The translations under genes and the position numbers were made by a program. Under the pieces are notes generated by a model. That model ran no database searches, was not told the DNA's origin, and saw only the letters and a list, made by a program, of their open reading frames with translations. Positions 22,715-33,423 of a stretch of DNA of 64,000 bases are shown one piece after another. Position 1 is the first letter of the stretch, and each line of letters starts with the position of its first letter. Origin of the DNA: Hydrangea macrophylla (lineage: Eukaryota; Streptophyta; Magnoliopsida; Cornales; Hydrangeaceae); assembly GCA_033977485.1 (NCBI GenBank), contig CM066992.1, positions 103,242,140-103,306,139 on the forward strand, given 5' to 3'.

Positions 22715-23830
22715 ATGCCACCGAAGAAGGGTAAAAAGGCTGATCAGCAGCCCGACTGGGATGTTCCTCCGGCTGCGGCAGTTATGACATCTGAGCAGAT
22801 CACCGCGACCCTCACACAACTCCTCGAGGGCCAGCGTCAAATTCAGCAACAGATCGAAGCCCTGCTAGCCCAGCAAAGCAGTCCTCCAAGGGCCGGGAAT
22901 GTTGCGTACGGTCGGGAACCGATCTTGACCAGACAACGCGCCCGAGCCAACCCGTCTCGTGTTGAGGATGCCAGAGACATCAATTGTGGGCGTGCTGCCC
23001 GAGAGGAAAGGAGGAAGCATATGGCCCGGGAATCAGTTCAGGATCACTCGGTCAAGAGCCGAGTCGTCCCTGGGCACACGGTTACCCAGAGTCATAGCCG
23101 AGCCCGATCCCAGAGGATAGCACCCCACCATGAAGAAAAAGCCTCTTCCACCGACCCGACCAACCCCTCAGATTCCGGTCGGGAAGGAGTGGAAGCCCTA
23201 ATCAAGGACTTGCAAAAGCAAATTGACGGAGTGGCCAAAAAGTTTGGTCAAAACCGCGTTCAAAATTAGGCCAATACCGAGACAGAGTCACCGTTCTCCA
23301 GCCAGATCACGAGATTTTCCATCCCGCGCAAATTTAAGCAACTCGCCTAGATCCCTACAACGGTTCGGGAAGCCCGGTCGACCATGTCCAGACCTACAAG
23401 GCTCAGATGGCCCGAGCCACCAACTCCGATGAACTACATTGCCTAGCCTTTCCCAGCACTTTAAAAGGCCCGGCCGCCCAATGATTCTACTCGTTGGAGC
23501 CCCGATCGGTCCGCAGTTTCGCGCAACTCAGCAAGCAGTTCATCAATCAGTTCATCGGTATGCACGAACGGCCAAAGCCTGACATACATCTACTGACAGT
23601 CATGCAAAGGGATAATGAGACCCTCAAAGAGTTTACCGACTGGTTTAATTAAGAGAAGCTCGGTATCCATGATCTTGATGAAACCGTCGCTATCATAGCC
23701 TTTTGCTCGGGGGTTCAACACACCAAGTGCGCCGCGTCGTTCCACAGAAACCGACCGGTAACTTTGGTTGAGCTCTCTGAGAGGGTTGGAAAATATATTG
23801 ACACTGAAGAATTTCTAAAGGTTAAAGACC
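22715..23830 (+). pseudogene. Ty3/gypsy-type gag, truncated
   Basis: The ATG at 22715 opens a 184-codon ORF with a glutamine-rich coiled-coil-like segment (residues about 30-55, QLLEGQRQIQQQIEALLAQQ) and a basic, polar middle. It ends at TAG near 23267, where the family gag normally continues. The conserved gag core is recognisable downstream in broken frames: QLSKQFINQFIGMHERPKP near 23530, RDNETLKEFTDWFN with a stop near 23650, and VELSERVGKYIDTEEFLKVKD near 23767-23830. No CCHC knuckle was found. It would supply capsid if intact; this copy cannot. Confidence 0.8.
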
Positions 23831-23884
23831 CCGGGCAGGAAAGCAACGAGTCTTCCAGAAGTAAGCGAATACGAGATCAACCCG

Positions 23885-24040
23885 GGAGCCCCGACCCGAC
23901 CTCCAGTTCACAGCGGTCTGAGTTCAGCAGCCCCGACCCAACCTCCAGTTCGCAGCGGTCTAAGTCCGGCAGCCCTGACCCGACCTCCAGTTCACATTGG
24001 TCAGGATCAAGCAGTTCCGACTTTGCCTCCAGCACAGAGA
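23885..24040 (+). repeat. Tandem repeat encoding SPDPTSSSQRS-like units
   Basis: Four copies of a roughly 51-57-bp unit containing 'agccccgacccgacctccagttc' lie in one open frame after the gag core, giving SPDPTSSSQRSEFS, SPDPTSSSQRSKSG, SPDPTSSSHWSGSS and a decayed fourth unit. In related gag proteins this region is a low-complexity C-terminal extension. Confidence 0.75.
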
Positions 24041-24063
24041 AGTCAGGAGCCCAACGATCCTGA

Positions 24064-25091
24064 TCCGACCTCTTGTCTCCATCGGTCTAGATGAGCCCGA
24101 CTATAGTGGTACTTGCTTGATCACCACATGAGGCTCCACCGATTGTCAGAGAGCTCATACAAAGACCTCGGGCCTAACCCCGAAGCACTAAAAAGACCTC
24201 GGGCTCCGAACCCAGGCACTAAAGACCTCGGGGTCACGCCCGAGGCACAAGCTTCGCAACCGACGATGGGGGCAAACCCCCTAGGTGGCTGATGATGGCA
24301 AGCTTCAAAAGACCTTGCAACCACCATGTTCCAGGTCGGTTACCTACAGTCATAGACTTTGTAAGACCCTCGTCTTAGCAAAAGATTGGGGGACAAGACG
24401 GCGTAGTGAACTAAACAGGTAATCACACCGGGTATTTACAGGCCTCGCGGATAACCAAGTCAAAATCTTGGACAACCCGAGCACCTACAGTACTCAGAGG
24501 CATTAACTCCACTTAGGTCCAAACCGACGATAGAGGTGACTAAAATCTCTTAGGTTGGCCGATGACAGAGGAGCAACAAGACCCTAAAGCGACGTGATTT
24601 AGGTCGGCTCCACCAACATGGTCAAGCTCTTCTCCCAACAGTCTTGACGAAGGTTAACTGGGCGGAAGACAACCATCCTGGGGAGTTAACATAAAAGAAC
24701 CCTAAAGCAATACGCTCTAGGTCGGCTTTTCCAACATGGTCAAATTCTTCTACCCACAACCTTGATGAAGGTTTACGGGCAGAAGATAACCATCCTGGGA
24801 GCTAACTCAAGTAAAAAGACCCCGAAGTAGGCCGAGTCTCAACTCTTGGTCACTTCCCGAGCATTCAAAGACTCCGAATTAGGCCGAGTCTCAACTCCCG
24901 GTCAGTTCCCTAGCACCTAAAGGTCTCGAGCTAGGCTGGGTCTCAACTCTCAGCCAGTTCCTGAGGACTCACAAGGTTCAAAAGCCCCGAGGCAGCTTCC
25001 CCAAGCGCTCAGACGGTGGCAAATAACATCAAACTGATTTCCAAATTTGCCCCGATATAGCATCTGGCCAACCTTGGAAATGGGGGGCAGC
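24064..25091. repeat. Non-coding 3' part of gag-only element, degenerate repeats
   Basis: No protein motif was found. Families of short repeats are visible: 'agacctcggg...gcacta' (about 24160-24250), 'ctaggtcggct..ccaacatggtcaa' with 'aaccatcctggg' (two copies, about 24590-24800) and 'aggccgagtctcaactc' (three copies, about 24830-24960). The region ends with the polypurine-like TTGGAAATGGGGGGCAG (25073-25089) just before the 3' LTR. Confidence 0.65.
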
Positions 25092-25765
25092 TGATACACC
25101 CAAATTTGGCTCTATCCTATGACCGAGCGGTTCAAACCAGCAGCAAGTCTATGTCCCGGTTAAATCATGTACAACTCCTCGGACAAGCATCATTTCGAGC
25201 TGTCTAGTCTACTCATCATCCCGAACGGTTCATCCACGACCATGCCAATGGGGTCGCACAGGCACATCCCACCGTAAGAACAGCCCATCCAAGCCCACAG
25301 GCATGATCCCGAGCATCCCAGGCGTGATCTCGAGCATTATGGGCAATTTTCTACTCAAGCTAGAAGACTAATGGAAAGTGCAAACTATTTCCTAATCCAA
25401 TTAGGAAACCCCCACAATTAATGCCAATCTATATCAATTGGATTATGTTTTCTTATCCATGTAGGAGTAGATCTCTTGCATCTATAAAAGAGACCTTTCA
25501 CCCCCCATTGAAGGGGCTGACTTTTTAGTCTACACAACACCTCTATAGCATTCATCAACATGCCTGGTCGGCCTACGGTAGCTCCAAACTTGTTGGTTCA
25601 CCACAGGCCCCCGGCTCTTTTACAGTATAGTGAACGTGCTCAGACACACACGTGGACGTAGGTACCTTCATTAACAGGGCCGAACCACATACATAAAATA
25701 GTCTCTCTCACTCTCTCTCTCCTTAAACTGCTCTACTTTATTCTTACCAAATTCTGGCATCATCA
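25092..25765 (+). repeat. 3' LTR of gag-only element
   Basis: 674 bp, TGATACACCC to GGCATCATCA, the second copy of 21970-22652. It is separated from the host LTR continuation (ATAGTTATATTCC) at 25766. Confidence 0.88.
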
Positions 25766-26319
25766 ATAGTTATATTCCTGGTGGTTGGATTTTTGGAGAT
25801 AAGTTTATGATTTGGTTTTATATTAGATCCTTGTAATATATGAATTGTGGATTGAATTATGAAAGTATTTCCAAATGTTTGGGGGTGATATTTTGATATT
25901 TCAGTTCTTGTTTAACAGGGGGAATGGTGCTGTAATAGGGGGAACTCTGTCCAAGTACCATTCGACGATTTTAAAACTTTAATTTTGTTATTGGTTAGTT
26001 GGTAGCTAGGAAACAAAGAATTCGCAGGTATATTTTCAGCCCGACGACTTTTACGGAAACGGACATAACTCTTTATAGAAAATTCGGATTCACGCGCCGT
26101 TTTTTTGCGTTGGAACCGAGACTCGCAGGGCTATCTTTTGATATAAAGTTTGGGCACATTTTCTTTATGAAAATTTTACCCTTGTACTGGTTTAATCTAA
26201 TGAATACCTTTTACTATATTTAACTCTTGTTTTATTGCTAGTAGAGGGTGTTTTGTTATTAGTAATCATTTGTTACACATGTCCTAGCCCGCTGGGACGG
26301 GTTGGGGTATAACAATAAT

Positions 26320-26459
26320 AGTGATCGGAAGACATAACAGCAATAACAAATTAAAACAATGGTGAAATTTCACCACTGTTTTACAAGGTGTTCAAAACAG
26401 TGATGAGATTATATTGGTCTTCATTCCACTTCTGGTGATTTCAAATTTAAGAACACTAA
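26320..26459. repeat. Continuation of palindromic repeat locus
   Basis: Another GGTGAAATTTCACCACTG copy (near 26359) with the same following 'gttttacaaggtgttcaaaacagtg' context as 19485-19520. This shows that 20460 and 26320 were contiguous before the solo LTR's parent inserted. Confidence 0.75.
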
Positions 26460-26664
26460 TTCATTAAAGGGAGACTTGGTGTAAGGCCCCTAAAGTTGGG
26501 CTAAGTTGGACTAAAGGATAAGCCATAATCAAACACCAACACAAGGACACACTCTAAAAAAACTTTCCCTCCCAAAGTCTTCTAAAATTTAAACTATCCC
26601 TTTTAGTCCTATAAAATTTTAAATTTCACTCTAAATGGAAAAATTGCCCATGGAACCCTAAGAG

Positions 26665-27245
26665 ACCACCACCACCATCTCTCTTCTCTCTCTAACTTTC
26701 TCTCTCCTCCCCTCCATAGCCATCACCATCACAACCACCACCATCTTCTCTTCTCCTCCCTCCACCATTATCTCTCATCCCCCTCCATAACCACCACCAC
26801 CACCACCATCTTCTCTCCTCCTCCCTCCATAGCCACCACCATCACAACCACCACCATCGGAGCCGACATCATCGTCGTCGTCACCGTCACCAGAGTTGTC
26901 ACCGTCGTCGGAGCCACTACCACCAACTTTCTTCTCTCTCTATCTTTCTCTCTCATCCCCCTCCATAGCCACCACCACCACCACCATCTCTCTTCTCTAT
27001 CTAACTTTCTCTCATCCTCCCTCCATAGCCACCACCATCACAACCACCACCACCGTAGCCATCCTAGTCGTCGCCGGAGCCTCGCCATTACCGTCGCCCC
27101 TACCACTAACTCTCTTCTCTCTCTAACTTTCTCTCTCCTTCCCCTCCATAGCCACCACCACCACTATCTCTCTCTCTTCCCTCTCCATTGCCACCACTAC
27201 CGCCGGCCACAACCGACCACGACCACCACCACCAACACAAATCTC
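26665..27245. repeat. CCACCA/TCTCTC minisatellite in Mutator-like element
   Basis: Several copies of a unit made of 'ccctccatagccaccaccaccacc' followed by 'atctctcttctctctctaactttctctct'. Low-complexity ORFs on both strands arise from this composition and are not genes. Confidence 0.8.
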
Positions 27246-27257
27246 CACGGCCAACTG

Positions 27258-27388
27258 ATCTTAAGAGAAATTTCTCTTAAGATTAGTCATCTTAAGATAA
27301 TTTCTCAGTCATCTTAAGATAATTTCTCAGTCATCTTAAGAGAATTTCTCTTAATATGACTGATCTTAAGAGAAATTTCTCTTAAGAT
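27258..27388. repeat. Perfect 26-bp palindromes, CTTAAGAGAAATTTCTCTTAAG core
   Basis: Two identical perfect 26-bp palindromes at 27258-27283 and 27363-27388. Between them lie two copies of 'tcagtcatcttaagataatttc' and a third imperfect palindrome (about 27330-27355). This is the centre of the Mutator-like element. Confidence 0.85.
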
Positions 27389-27646
27389 GGTCAGATTGTT
27401 GAATGATGGTGGGATGATAGGTGATGATCGCCGGAGGTCGCCGGAGGTGGAAGTGGTGGTGGCCGAAGGCTAGGCATGGGTAGTGGCAATGGTGGCTAGG
27501 GTTTGATAGTTAGGTTAGATGATGAAGATGAGGATATTTTGGTCAAAACAAAAATTAGGAGTAAAAACCAAGTTGTTTTATTAAGTGTCCTTCATTCCAA
27601 TTTAGCATGTCTTAATGCCCTTTTCACCAATTTCCCCTTCATTAAA

Positions 27647-27915
27647 AACTTGTTTGTATCAATGAATGAGTGTTTTTAATTTTACCTTTTCCTCTCCAAG
27701 ACATTATTGTTTGTGATTTTTTTAATTCCCTGACATAATTCTGACGAAAAGGATCAAGCAATCTTGAAAAACATGATCAAGCTATCTCAAATTAAATGCT
27801 AAAATCAAAGCAAAGCGGAACTAGCAATTGAGGGGAAAAGCTCAGGAAAAACACAAATATTCATTTGACTAAAATACTAAAATACAAAGCTTGACACAAA
27901 TATCTACTGGTAAAG
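27647..27915. other. Spacer, nothing recognised
   Basis: AT-rich. Part of it ('tttgtgattttttt...ctgacataatt', about 27711-27740) resembles 20405-20430, another trace of the underlying repeat locus. Ends with TAAAG, the left target duplication of the next solo LTR. Confidence 0.4.
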
Positions 27916-30348
27916 TGTAACATCCGCTCCCGCGATTACTCATTAATTACGATTTAGCATGCATTAGCATAATTAATTGGTGTTTATTAACACATGTTAA
28001 GTGAGTTTTTGCTCACTAGTTGATTATGGGTGTCCAGTTGGGAACCCAGTATTGGCCAATGTGGCAGTCCCAAATTGGGACATGAGTTGAGAAAGTTCCA
28101 TTGTGATGGGATAAAGTTGTGGAATTACTCTTATGTGCTTAAATGGTTATTAAGGCATATGTGAAATATTTACATGTTGTTTAGAATATATTGTTTATTG
28201 TTAGGGACCAATTATGTGGTCATTTAGAATACCTGGGTGAGGAAGAAATGAACATGTTATATAATTAGTAGGCTAATTAGCAACTTCATAAAATTATGTG
28301 AGACCACTTATGGGACCCACGCGAGACATAGACAAACACCTATTTAAGGTTGGGATAATTTTAAAAGAGTTCTATAACTAGTAGGGGTATAATTGCACAA
28401 CTAGAGAAATGTTGGGGAGGTCATAATAGAAACCAACACTTGAAATGTATATGGATGAGACAAGTGTCTCATGACTCATCACATTGAGTCATCTTCATCC
28501 TTAGTGAGTTAAGGACTTTACAGAGAAACTATATTCGTGCGAAATCGACGACGGAATTCGACGGAGCTCTACGACGTCAATCGGCACACCGTTCGATACT
28601 TAATTTCAATTCTGAGACCGAATTTGAACTCGTAGAGGTGAGTTCTACGTTTTGGTACTGATTTTACTAAGCTTAATCGTCGGATTTCTCACGACCAATT
28701 CGGAGCGGTAATCCGTAATTTGCCGAATTCATGTAGGATTTGAACCCGGAGTAAATTTGGGCTTTAATTTCATAACTAGGAGCGAATTGCAAAGAGGTGA
28801 ATGATTTCAATCTTGCCTATGGATGAGATTCATGGTTATGTTCTTTGGGTGTTTTTAACATGCTTGTTTAGCTTAAATTACTCAAGTTTAGCTATGATTT
28901 TGTGAAAAGCATGGTGATATGTTTATGTGAGCATGTTTAGTTGTCTATGTGGGTCAAAGAAAAGCTTGTATGAATCCGTCATGAGATTGTTCCGTGGTGA
29001 CGACCACTTGTTGCCGACAACGGCATTAGACCGCACATGTGTGGCGTGGGTCATTGGCTTGTGCCGTGGACTATAGGGGGAATCGCGGACTTGCGGGAAG
29101 TGGTGGATGAAATACTTGCTTATCCGGAGATCATTATATTTGTTGAGTTGAATATAAACATTGATATGTCATCCGCGTGCTTGATTGATATTTCTCACTA
29201 AGCATATAGCTTATATATTGTAGTGGTTATTGAATAACCATTGTAGGTGAGCACGACGACGAGAATCCGGGGAGATGAACGTAGGGTTTGTCGTGGCTAT
29301 GAAGCTTGTGTACATTGTAGTTCCATGTGTTGTAGTTGTTTGTTCAAAACTTATAATTTCGGTGTAATCCGAGTATGTATGGATTAAGTTGGGAGCATGT
29401 TAAACTTAGTTGGTTATGTTGGGTTCTTGTTTTGTCACTCCAAGACGTATGCAAATGTTGTAGCCGGAGTTTAATATCTTGTGGAAACCTTTCAAACTCT
29501 TGTTTTTATGAGTTGAGTACGTTAGTTGTGAATATGGATAAAGACTCATGTGTTTTGTTTGATTTTGGAAGAGATTTGAGAATATTTGGGAGAGAAATGG
29601 GAGCATTTGAGAGATATGGCGTTGCACGTCTTGTTCATGGTTTAAAAATCATGTTGGAACTTCTCTAACTTTTGTTTCTATGGTTTGGAGCATGATGGTT
29701 GAGAGTTGAATTCAAGATCATGTGTTTTAGCTTGGTTTTGTGAAAATTGAGTGTGTTTGAGTGTTGTAGCATTTGGAGATCTTGATTAATGTTTGTTTAA
29801 GAACATGTTAATATAACTTGGAAATGGTTTAGAATGATTTTTGGAATGGTTTTGAAGTGTTTTGGAAAGTTTCATGAAGTTTGGATTGGTTTTGGTAATG
29901 TTTGGAATCTGCAGAACTGGTGAAATTGCTGTCAAATTGGTACTGCAGAATCCGGATCGATCCGGGTCTTGAGCGGATCGATCCAGCACTTCTGGAGGGC
30001 CAAAAATGAGGTTATGTCAAAACCGGATCGATCCGGTTTTGGGGCGGATCGATTCGCATGTCATTTTACTGCACTATCGACTTTTACGGAAACGGACATA
30101 ACTCTCTCTAGAAAACTCGGATTCGCGCACCGTTTTTTTTGCGTTGGAACCGGGACTCAAAAACCTATCTTTTGGTATAAAATTTGCTATACCTTATTAA
30201 TTACCATTTTGCCCTTGGGCTTAATTTGTCTAACATAATGGTGTAAACGTACTTGTTTTCCCTCCTTTTCATTTGTAAATTGTTGTTTGAAGGCCTTGGT
30301 GGCGTGCCACGTGTCTTGGGTTCACATGTGTGGATCTGGGGCGTGACA
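27916..30348 (+). mobile_element. Chromovirus-type solo LTR (2,433 bp)
   Basis: Starts TGTAACATCC and ends GGGGCGTGACA, with perfect TAAAG duplications (27911-27915 and 30349-30353). It resembles the chromovirus LTRs at 7003-8375 and 16324-18833: the 'cactaagcatatagct...aaccattgtaggtgagcacga' region near 29195-29260, four GGATCGATCC-like palindromes (about 29953-30055), and then GACTTTTACGGAAACGGAC. ORFs at 29375-29668 and 29969-30238 are not conserved proteins. Confidence 0.9.
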
Positions 30349-30353
30349 TAAAG

Positions 30354-31107
30354 ACTAAAGTACAAGCTTAACACAATGATCATCTTTGTCAAGCTTACAT
30401 CAGGAGAAAAAACTCTTGAAATATATGTCATAGAAAATTAGCACCTCATGTTAAACCATAATAAAAAAACAACATTAATCAAACACTTATTCACATTATT
30501 AAAAAAACAAGAGTAGAGCTTTAGGTTACTTCGCGATGTTTTTCAGGTCATAAATGAAGAAGAATACAATAAGAAAAGAAAAAGGTACACACCAACTCAA
30601 TCTATTTAGATTCACACCTAATTGGTGCTAATATTCATGAGCATAGTACGGAACCTTTCTGGCATAGGGGAAGGGCAACCAGTGACGAGATTTGAAGGAA
30701 TCACTGGTCGGCAGTTGGAGATCTGGATCGGAGCTAGAAGCGATAGAGATGGCGGCGAATCAGTGATGAACACAATTGAATGTGGTCGATTGTTGAGGAT
30801 TGATTTTCACGTAGGGCTTCTTATCAGTGATGAACACACAGGGGGAGAGAGAGAGAGAGAGAGGGTTTAGAAAGAGCAGAAATAAAGTCGTGTGTTTGAG
30901 AGAGAGAGAATGTGTGTTGTGTTTTGATTGTGTGTATACATGGGTATTATTGTGGGGTATATTTGTCCAATAAAAATTAAGGGACCTAACGAAACACATT
31001 TTTTTAGTTGTTCTTTAATCAACTTAATCATTATAAATTGTCCTTATATCTAATTGACTCAATTAAATAAAGTGTAAAAGACTAATACGTCCTATTAGAT
31101 ATTATTA
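30354..31107. other. Intergenic DNA with GA repeats
   Basis: No convincing gene. On the minus strand, CT-rich tracts at 30843-30866 and 30899-30909 followed by an open stretch (30620-30840) could be a 5' UTR or gene fragment, but no domain is recognisable. 'gtgatgaacaca' is duplicated near 30763 and 30829. Confidence 0.35.
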
Positions 31108-31134
31108 CTAGATATTGCCCGTGCCCGAGGGCAC
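31108..31134 (-). mobile_element. Helitron-like 3' terminus
   Basis: Read on the minus strand: a short perfect hairpin (stem GTGCCC/GGGCAC, 31121-31134), ten bases, then CTAG (31108-31111) followed by T. A GC-rich hairpin 10-12 bases before CTRR at a T is the Helitron 3' signature. The other end and body, which would extend to higher coordinates, were not identified. Confidence 0.5.
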
Positions 31135-31140
31135 TACTGG

Positions 31141-31325
31141 TAGGGTTGAAAATGGTTTGGTTAGGTTTGCTTTGGTTCGATTCGGAGTGAATTTTAGTCA
31201 AATCGATTGGTTTTGGTTCAGCTCGGTTCAGTTCGATTTAGTGTGAAGGTTCGGCTCGGTTCAATTTTTCCACTGCATGAAATTTTTTTAAAATCGATCG
31301 AACCGATCGGTTTTGTTACACCCTA
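31141..31325. mobile_element. Small hAT-like MITE with GGTTCGGTT repeats
   Basis: Starts TAGGGTTGAAAA and ends TTACACCCTA, near-inverted termini. Interior is the 'ttcggttcagttcg' low-complexity sequence typical of a common plant MITE group. Flanks ACTACTGG and ATTACCGG match at six of eight positions, both differences being transitions, consistent with an aged 8-bp duplication. Confidence 0.5.
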
Positions 31326-32730
31326 ATTACCGGGAAAAAATATAAAGGATTTATAAAATGAGGAACCTAATCTTTTTTTTAAAAAAATCTAAAATTATAT
31401 AGCTTTAAAAAAAATAATCATAAAAATTCGACAAAGTCAACTTTGTTATTTCGATATTAGATCCTGTGAAAATGCATTACCTAAAAGTTATAGCACATGT
31501 GCATTCACTCAGCATTTAACTCCATGTGCCATCGACACTTAATATAATTCCACGTGTATTTTAATAACACAGAAAAAAAGGATACGATACACTTATCTGG
31601 TAATATAACTGGGAAATTCAATAGAAATGCATCATAGGCTTACAATCGTTGTCACAATAGATAGTACAACTGTCATCATCAATAATATATTGCCCATGCC
31701 TAAAGGCATTTTCATTGATTTTAATACATGTGTTTGGCTGTTAGCTATTCAAATTTCACTGTCACTTAATACATCATTCATCCAATATAGATATTCTTAT
31801 ATTAGATGCAAAATTTCATACCTATCTTTATATAACAAAAATCAAACATAATTTTTATTGTTGTAACTTAATGTTTTAGCAACAAAGAAATATAATATAA
31901 TCCATCATTAAAATTCTAAAATATTACAAATAGAAAAATCTTGCATGCTAAAATGATGTTTTTCATTTTTTGGATGATCCTTTACGATCTTCGGCTGTCC
32001 AACCATACATTTTCTTCATCATCCTACAGAATGAAGTTGTATCCAATACAATACACCTTCCTATGTGAGGAATGTACACAACAAGCTAATTATGTATTCA
32101 ACAAAGAAATTAGGCATGGAGATAATCTCCAAATTGTGATAGAGGAGAACATGTGTTAAGTTCCTAGGTTTCAGAATCTTTTGGATTTGAAATTGTTTCT
32201 CTCTTAACTTTTCCATCATCTTCTATACAATATATATTATATTTTTTGGGTTCAGAATCGTCAATACATTAACAATAAAAATAATAATAATAATAATAAT
32301 AAAAATAATGTCATAATCATATTGACACAAATGGACATTTTTTTAATGTTTAAACTAATCACCTCTATCAATTTAATCTCCATTATAAATAATCGGTACA
32401 AATAGAAAATAATGATTACATAGCCTATAAAAATAAATTTAATAATTGAATTACTAACACTATAGATTTTACATGTATCAGTATCCAACATCTAGAAGAC
32501 CGTGGATGTAATGTAACAGTACAATGCATGTAGAAGGGACATGATAGGACTTAAAAACACTGTACTTTTGTGCCGAGATCACAAATGGAGCAATGTATAT
32601 GCTTGAAACACCGACTTCAACACAGTCATATTTACAAAAGAATGAAAACAAGAAAATTGAAGCTCCCAAACCCAAAAAGACAAAAAAGAGGACAAAAGTA
32701 CATGTGAGACATACCATGTGTTAAGACAAC
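31326..32730. other. AT-rich intergenic DNA, second Helitron-like hairpin
   Basis: No gene is supported; short ORFs (for example 31941-32159, 32478-32717) match nothing I know. 'tattgcccatgcctaaaggcat' at 31688-31709 equals the Helitron-like end at 31112-31134 except for a handful of transitions, so it may be an older copy of the same terminus. An (ATA)n run lies at about 32275-32308. Confidence 0.4.
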
Positions 32731-32871
32731 TTAGTCACTCACATACACAGACATAAACACAGACACACACACACACGCACACCAGTAAACACACACTTAG
32801 TCACTCACATACACAGACATAAACACAGACACACACACACGCACACCAGTAAACACACACACACACACACG
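32731..32871. repeat. CA-rich microsatellite with 66-bp tandem duplication
   Basis: The stretch starting 'ttagtcactcacatacacag' at 32731 is repeated from 32797 with a 66-base offset, both copies ending in (CA)n. ORFs here reflect the dinucleotide repeat. Confidence 0.85.
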
Positions 32872-33079
32872 TAGGGCCGGTCCTGAGATATTGGGAACCC
32901 CATGTGAGATTAGTAGATCGGGGGGCCTTTACACAATTAGGGTTTGGAGGAAACCCTCCCTTTGCCAATTTTTTTTGGTCTATTTGCATATATTTTTGAG
33001 AAATCAAAGGTTTGGTGGCCCTTTTGTATGATGGGCCCCAAGCCCAAGCATGTACTGCATGTGCTCAGGGCCGGGCCTG
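32872..33079. mobile_element. hAT-like MITE inside CA repeat
   Basis: Starts TAGGGCCGGTCCTGAG and ends CTCAGGGCCGGGCCTG, imperfect terminal inverted repeats of about 16 bp. Flanking 8-mers CACACACG and CAGACACG match at seven positions, and CA-rich sequence continues on both sides. No coding capacity. Confidence 0.7.
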
Positions 33080-33372
33080 CAGACACGCACACACGTAACC
33101 ACACACAGACACACACACCCACACACATGCAAGCACACACAGAGAAGAATTTGAGATTGAAAGAAAACTTACAAAAACCTATATTACAGTCTCTAAGATT
33201 GAAAGAACCACACATACACACACTCAATCACTCACATACATAGACTAAAACACACACACGCGCACACACACATAAACACCCACCCACACACACACATGTA
33301 TACACGTAAACACACACAGACACACACATACCCACACACATGCAAGCACACGTGACCACCCGTGTAGCATAG

Positions 33373-33420
<48 letters not shown>
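33080..33420. repeat. CA-rich and (GA)n microsatellites
   Basis: Long imperfect (CA)n with 'cacatacccacacacatgcaagcacac' repeats, ending in (GA)n at about 33378-33420. Confidence 0.85.

Positions 33421-33423
<3 letters not shown>

Larger units (their letters stand above)
21970..25765 (+). mobile_element. Gag-only non-autonomous LTR retrotransposon (TR-GAG-like)
   Basis: Two LTRs (21970-22652 and 25092-25765) bracket 2.44 kb containing a PBS-like site, a gag region and repeats, but no protease, RT, RNase H or integrase motif in any frame. Both LTRs begin TGATACACCC and end GGCATCATCA. This is the architecture described for plant TR-GAG elements, which need enzymes from an autonomous partner. 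Flanks read GTAGC and ATAGT, a possible 5-bp duplication altered by two transitions. The element is GC-richer than its surroundings. Confidence 0.85.
20461..26314 (+). mobile_element. Chromovirus-type solo LTR, split by gag-only element
   Basis: Starts TGTAATACCC and ends GGGGTATAACA, flanked by perfect ATAAT duplications (20456-20460 and 26315-26319). Without the nested element at 21970-25765 the LTR is about 2.06 kb, similar to the other chromovirus LTRs. It shares with them the GACTTTTACGGAAACGGAC block (near 26042) and the 'tcactaagc...ccacgcaggtacgga' region (near 21809-21865). No internal region or second LTR remains, so unequal or intra-element recombination is inferred. A poly-A run lies at 20987-21005. 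Confidence 0.88.
26469..27637. mobile_element. Mutator-like non-autonomous element (1,169 bp)
   Basis: Flanked by a perfect 9-bp duplication TTCATTAAA (26460-26468 and 27638-27646), the size typical of Mutator-like elements. Terminal inverted repeats run about 50 bp: GGGAGACTTGGTG at left, reverse complement of CACCAATTTCCCC at right, with roughly two-thirds of positions matching. No transposase. The left arm is a CCA/TCT-rich minisatellite (about 26665-27245), the centre holds perfect palindromes, and the right arm is GGTGG-rich, so the whole element could fold back. Confidence 0.85.

Noticed and set aside
26768..27126. ORFs on both strands with threonine-, valine- or serine/proline-rich products
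   Set aside because: Direct products of the CCA/TCT minisatellite in the Mutator-like element.
29375..29668. 97-codon plus-strand ORF
   Set aside because: Inside the solo LTR 27916-30348; no counterpart in the related LTRs.
30622..30870. Possible gene start next to (GA)n
   Set aside because: No domain on either strand, no splice-consistent continuation; kept only as a remark.
32801..33243. Cysteine/valine-rich and threonine/histidine-rich ORFs
   Set aside because: Translations of the CA microsatellite and its embedded MITE.
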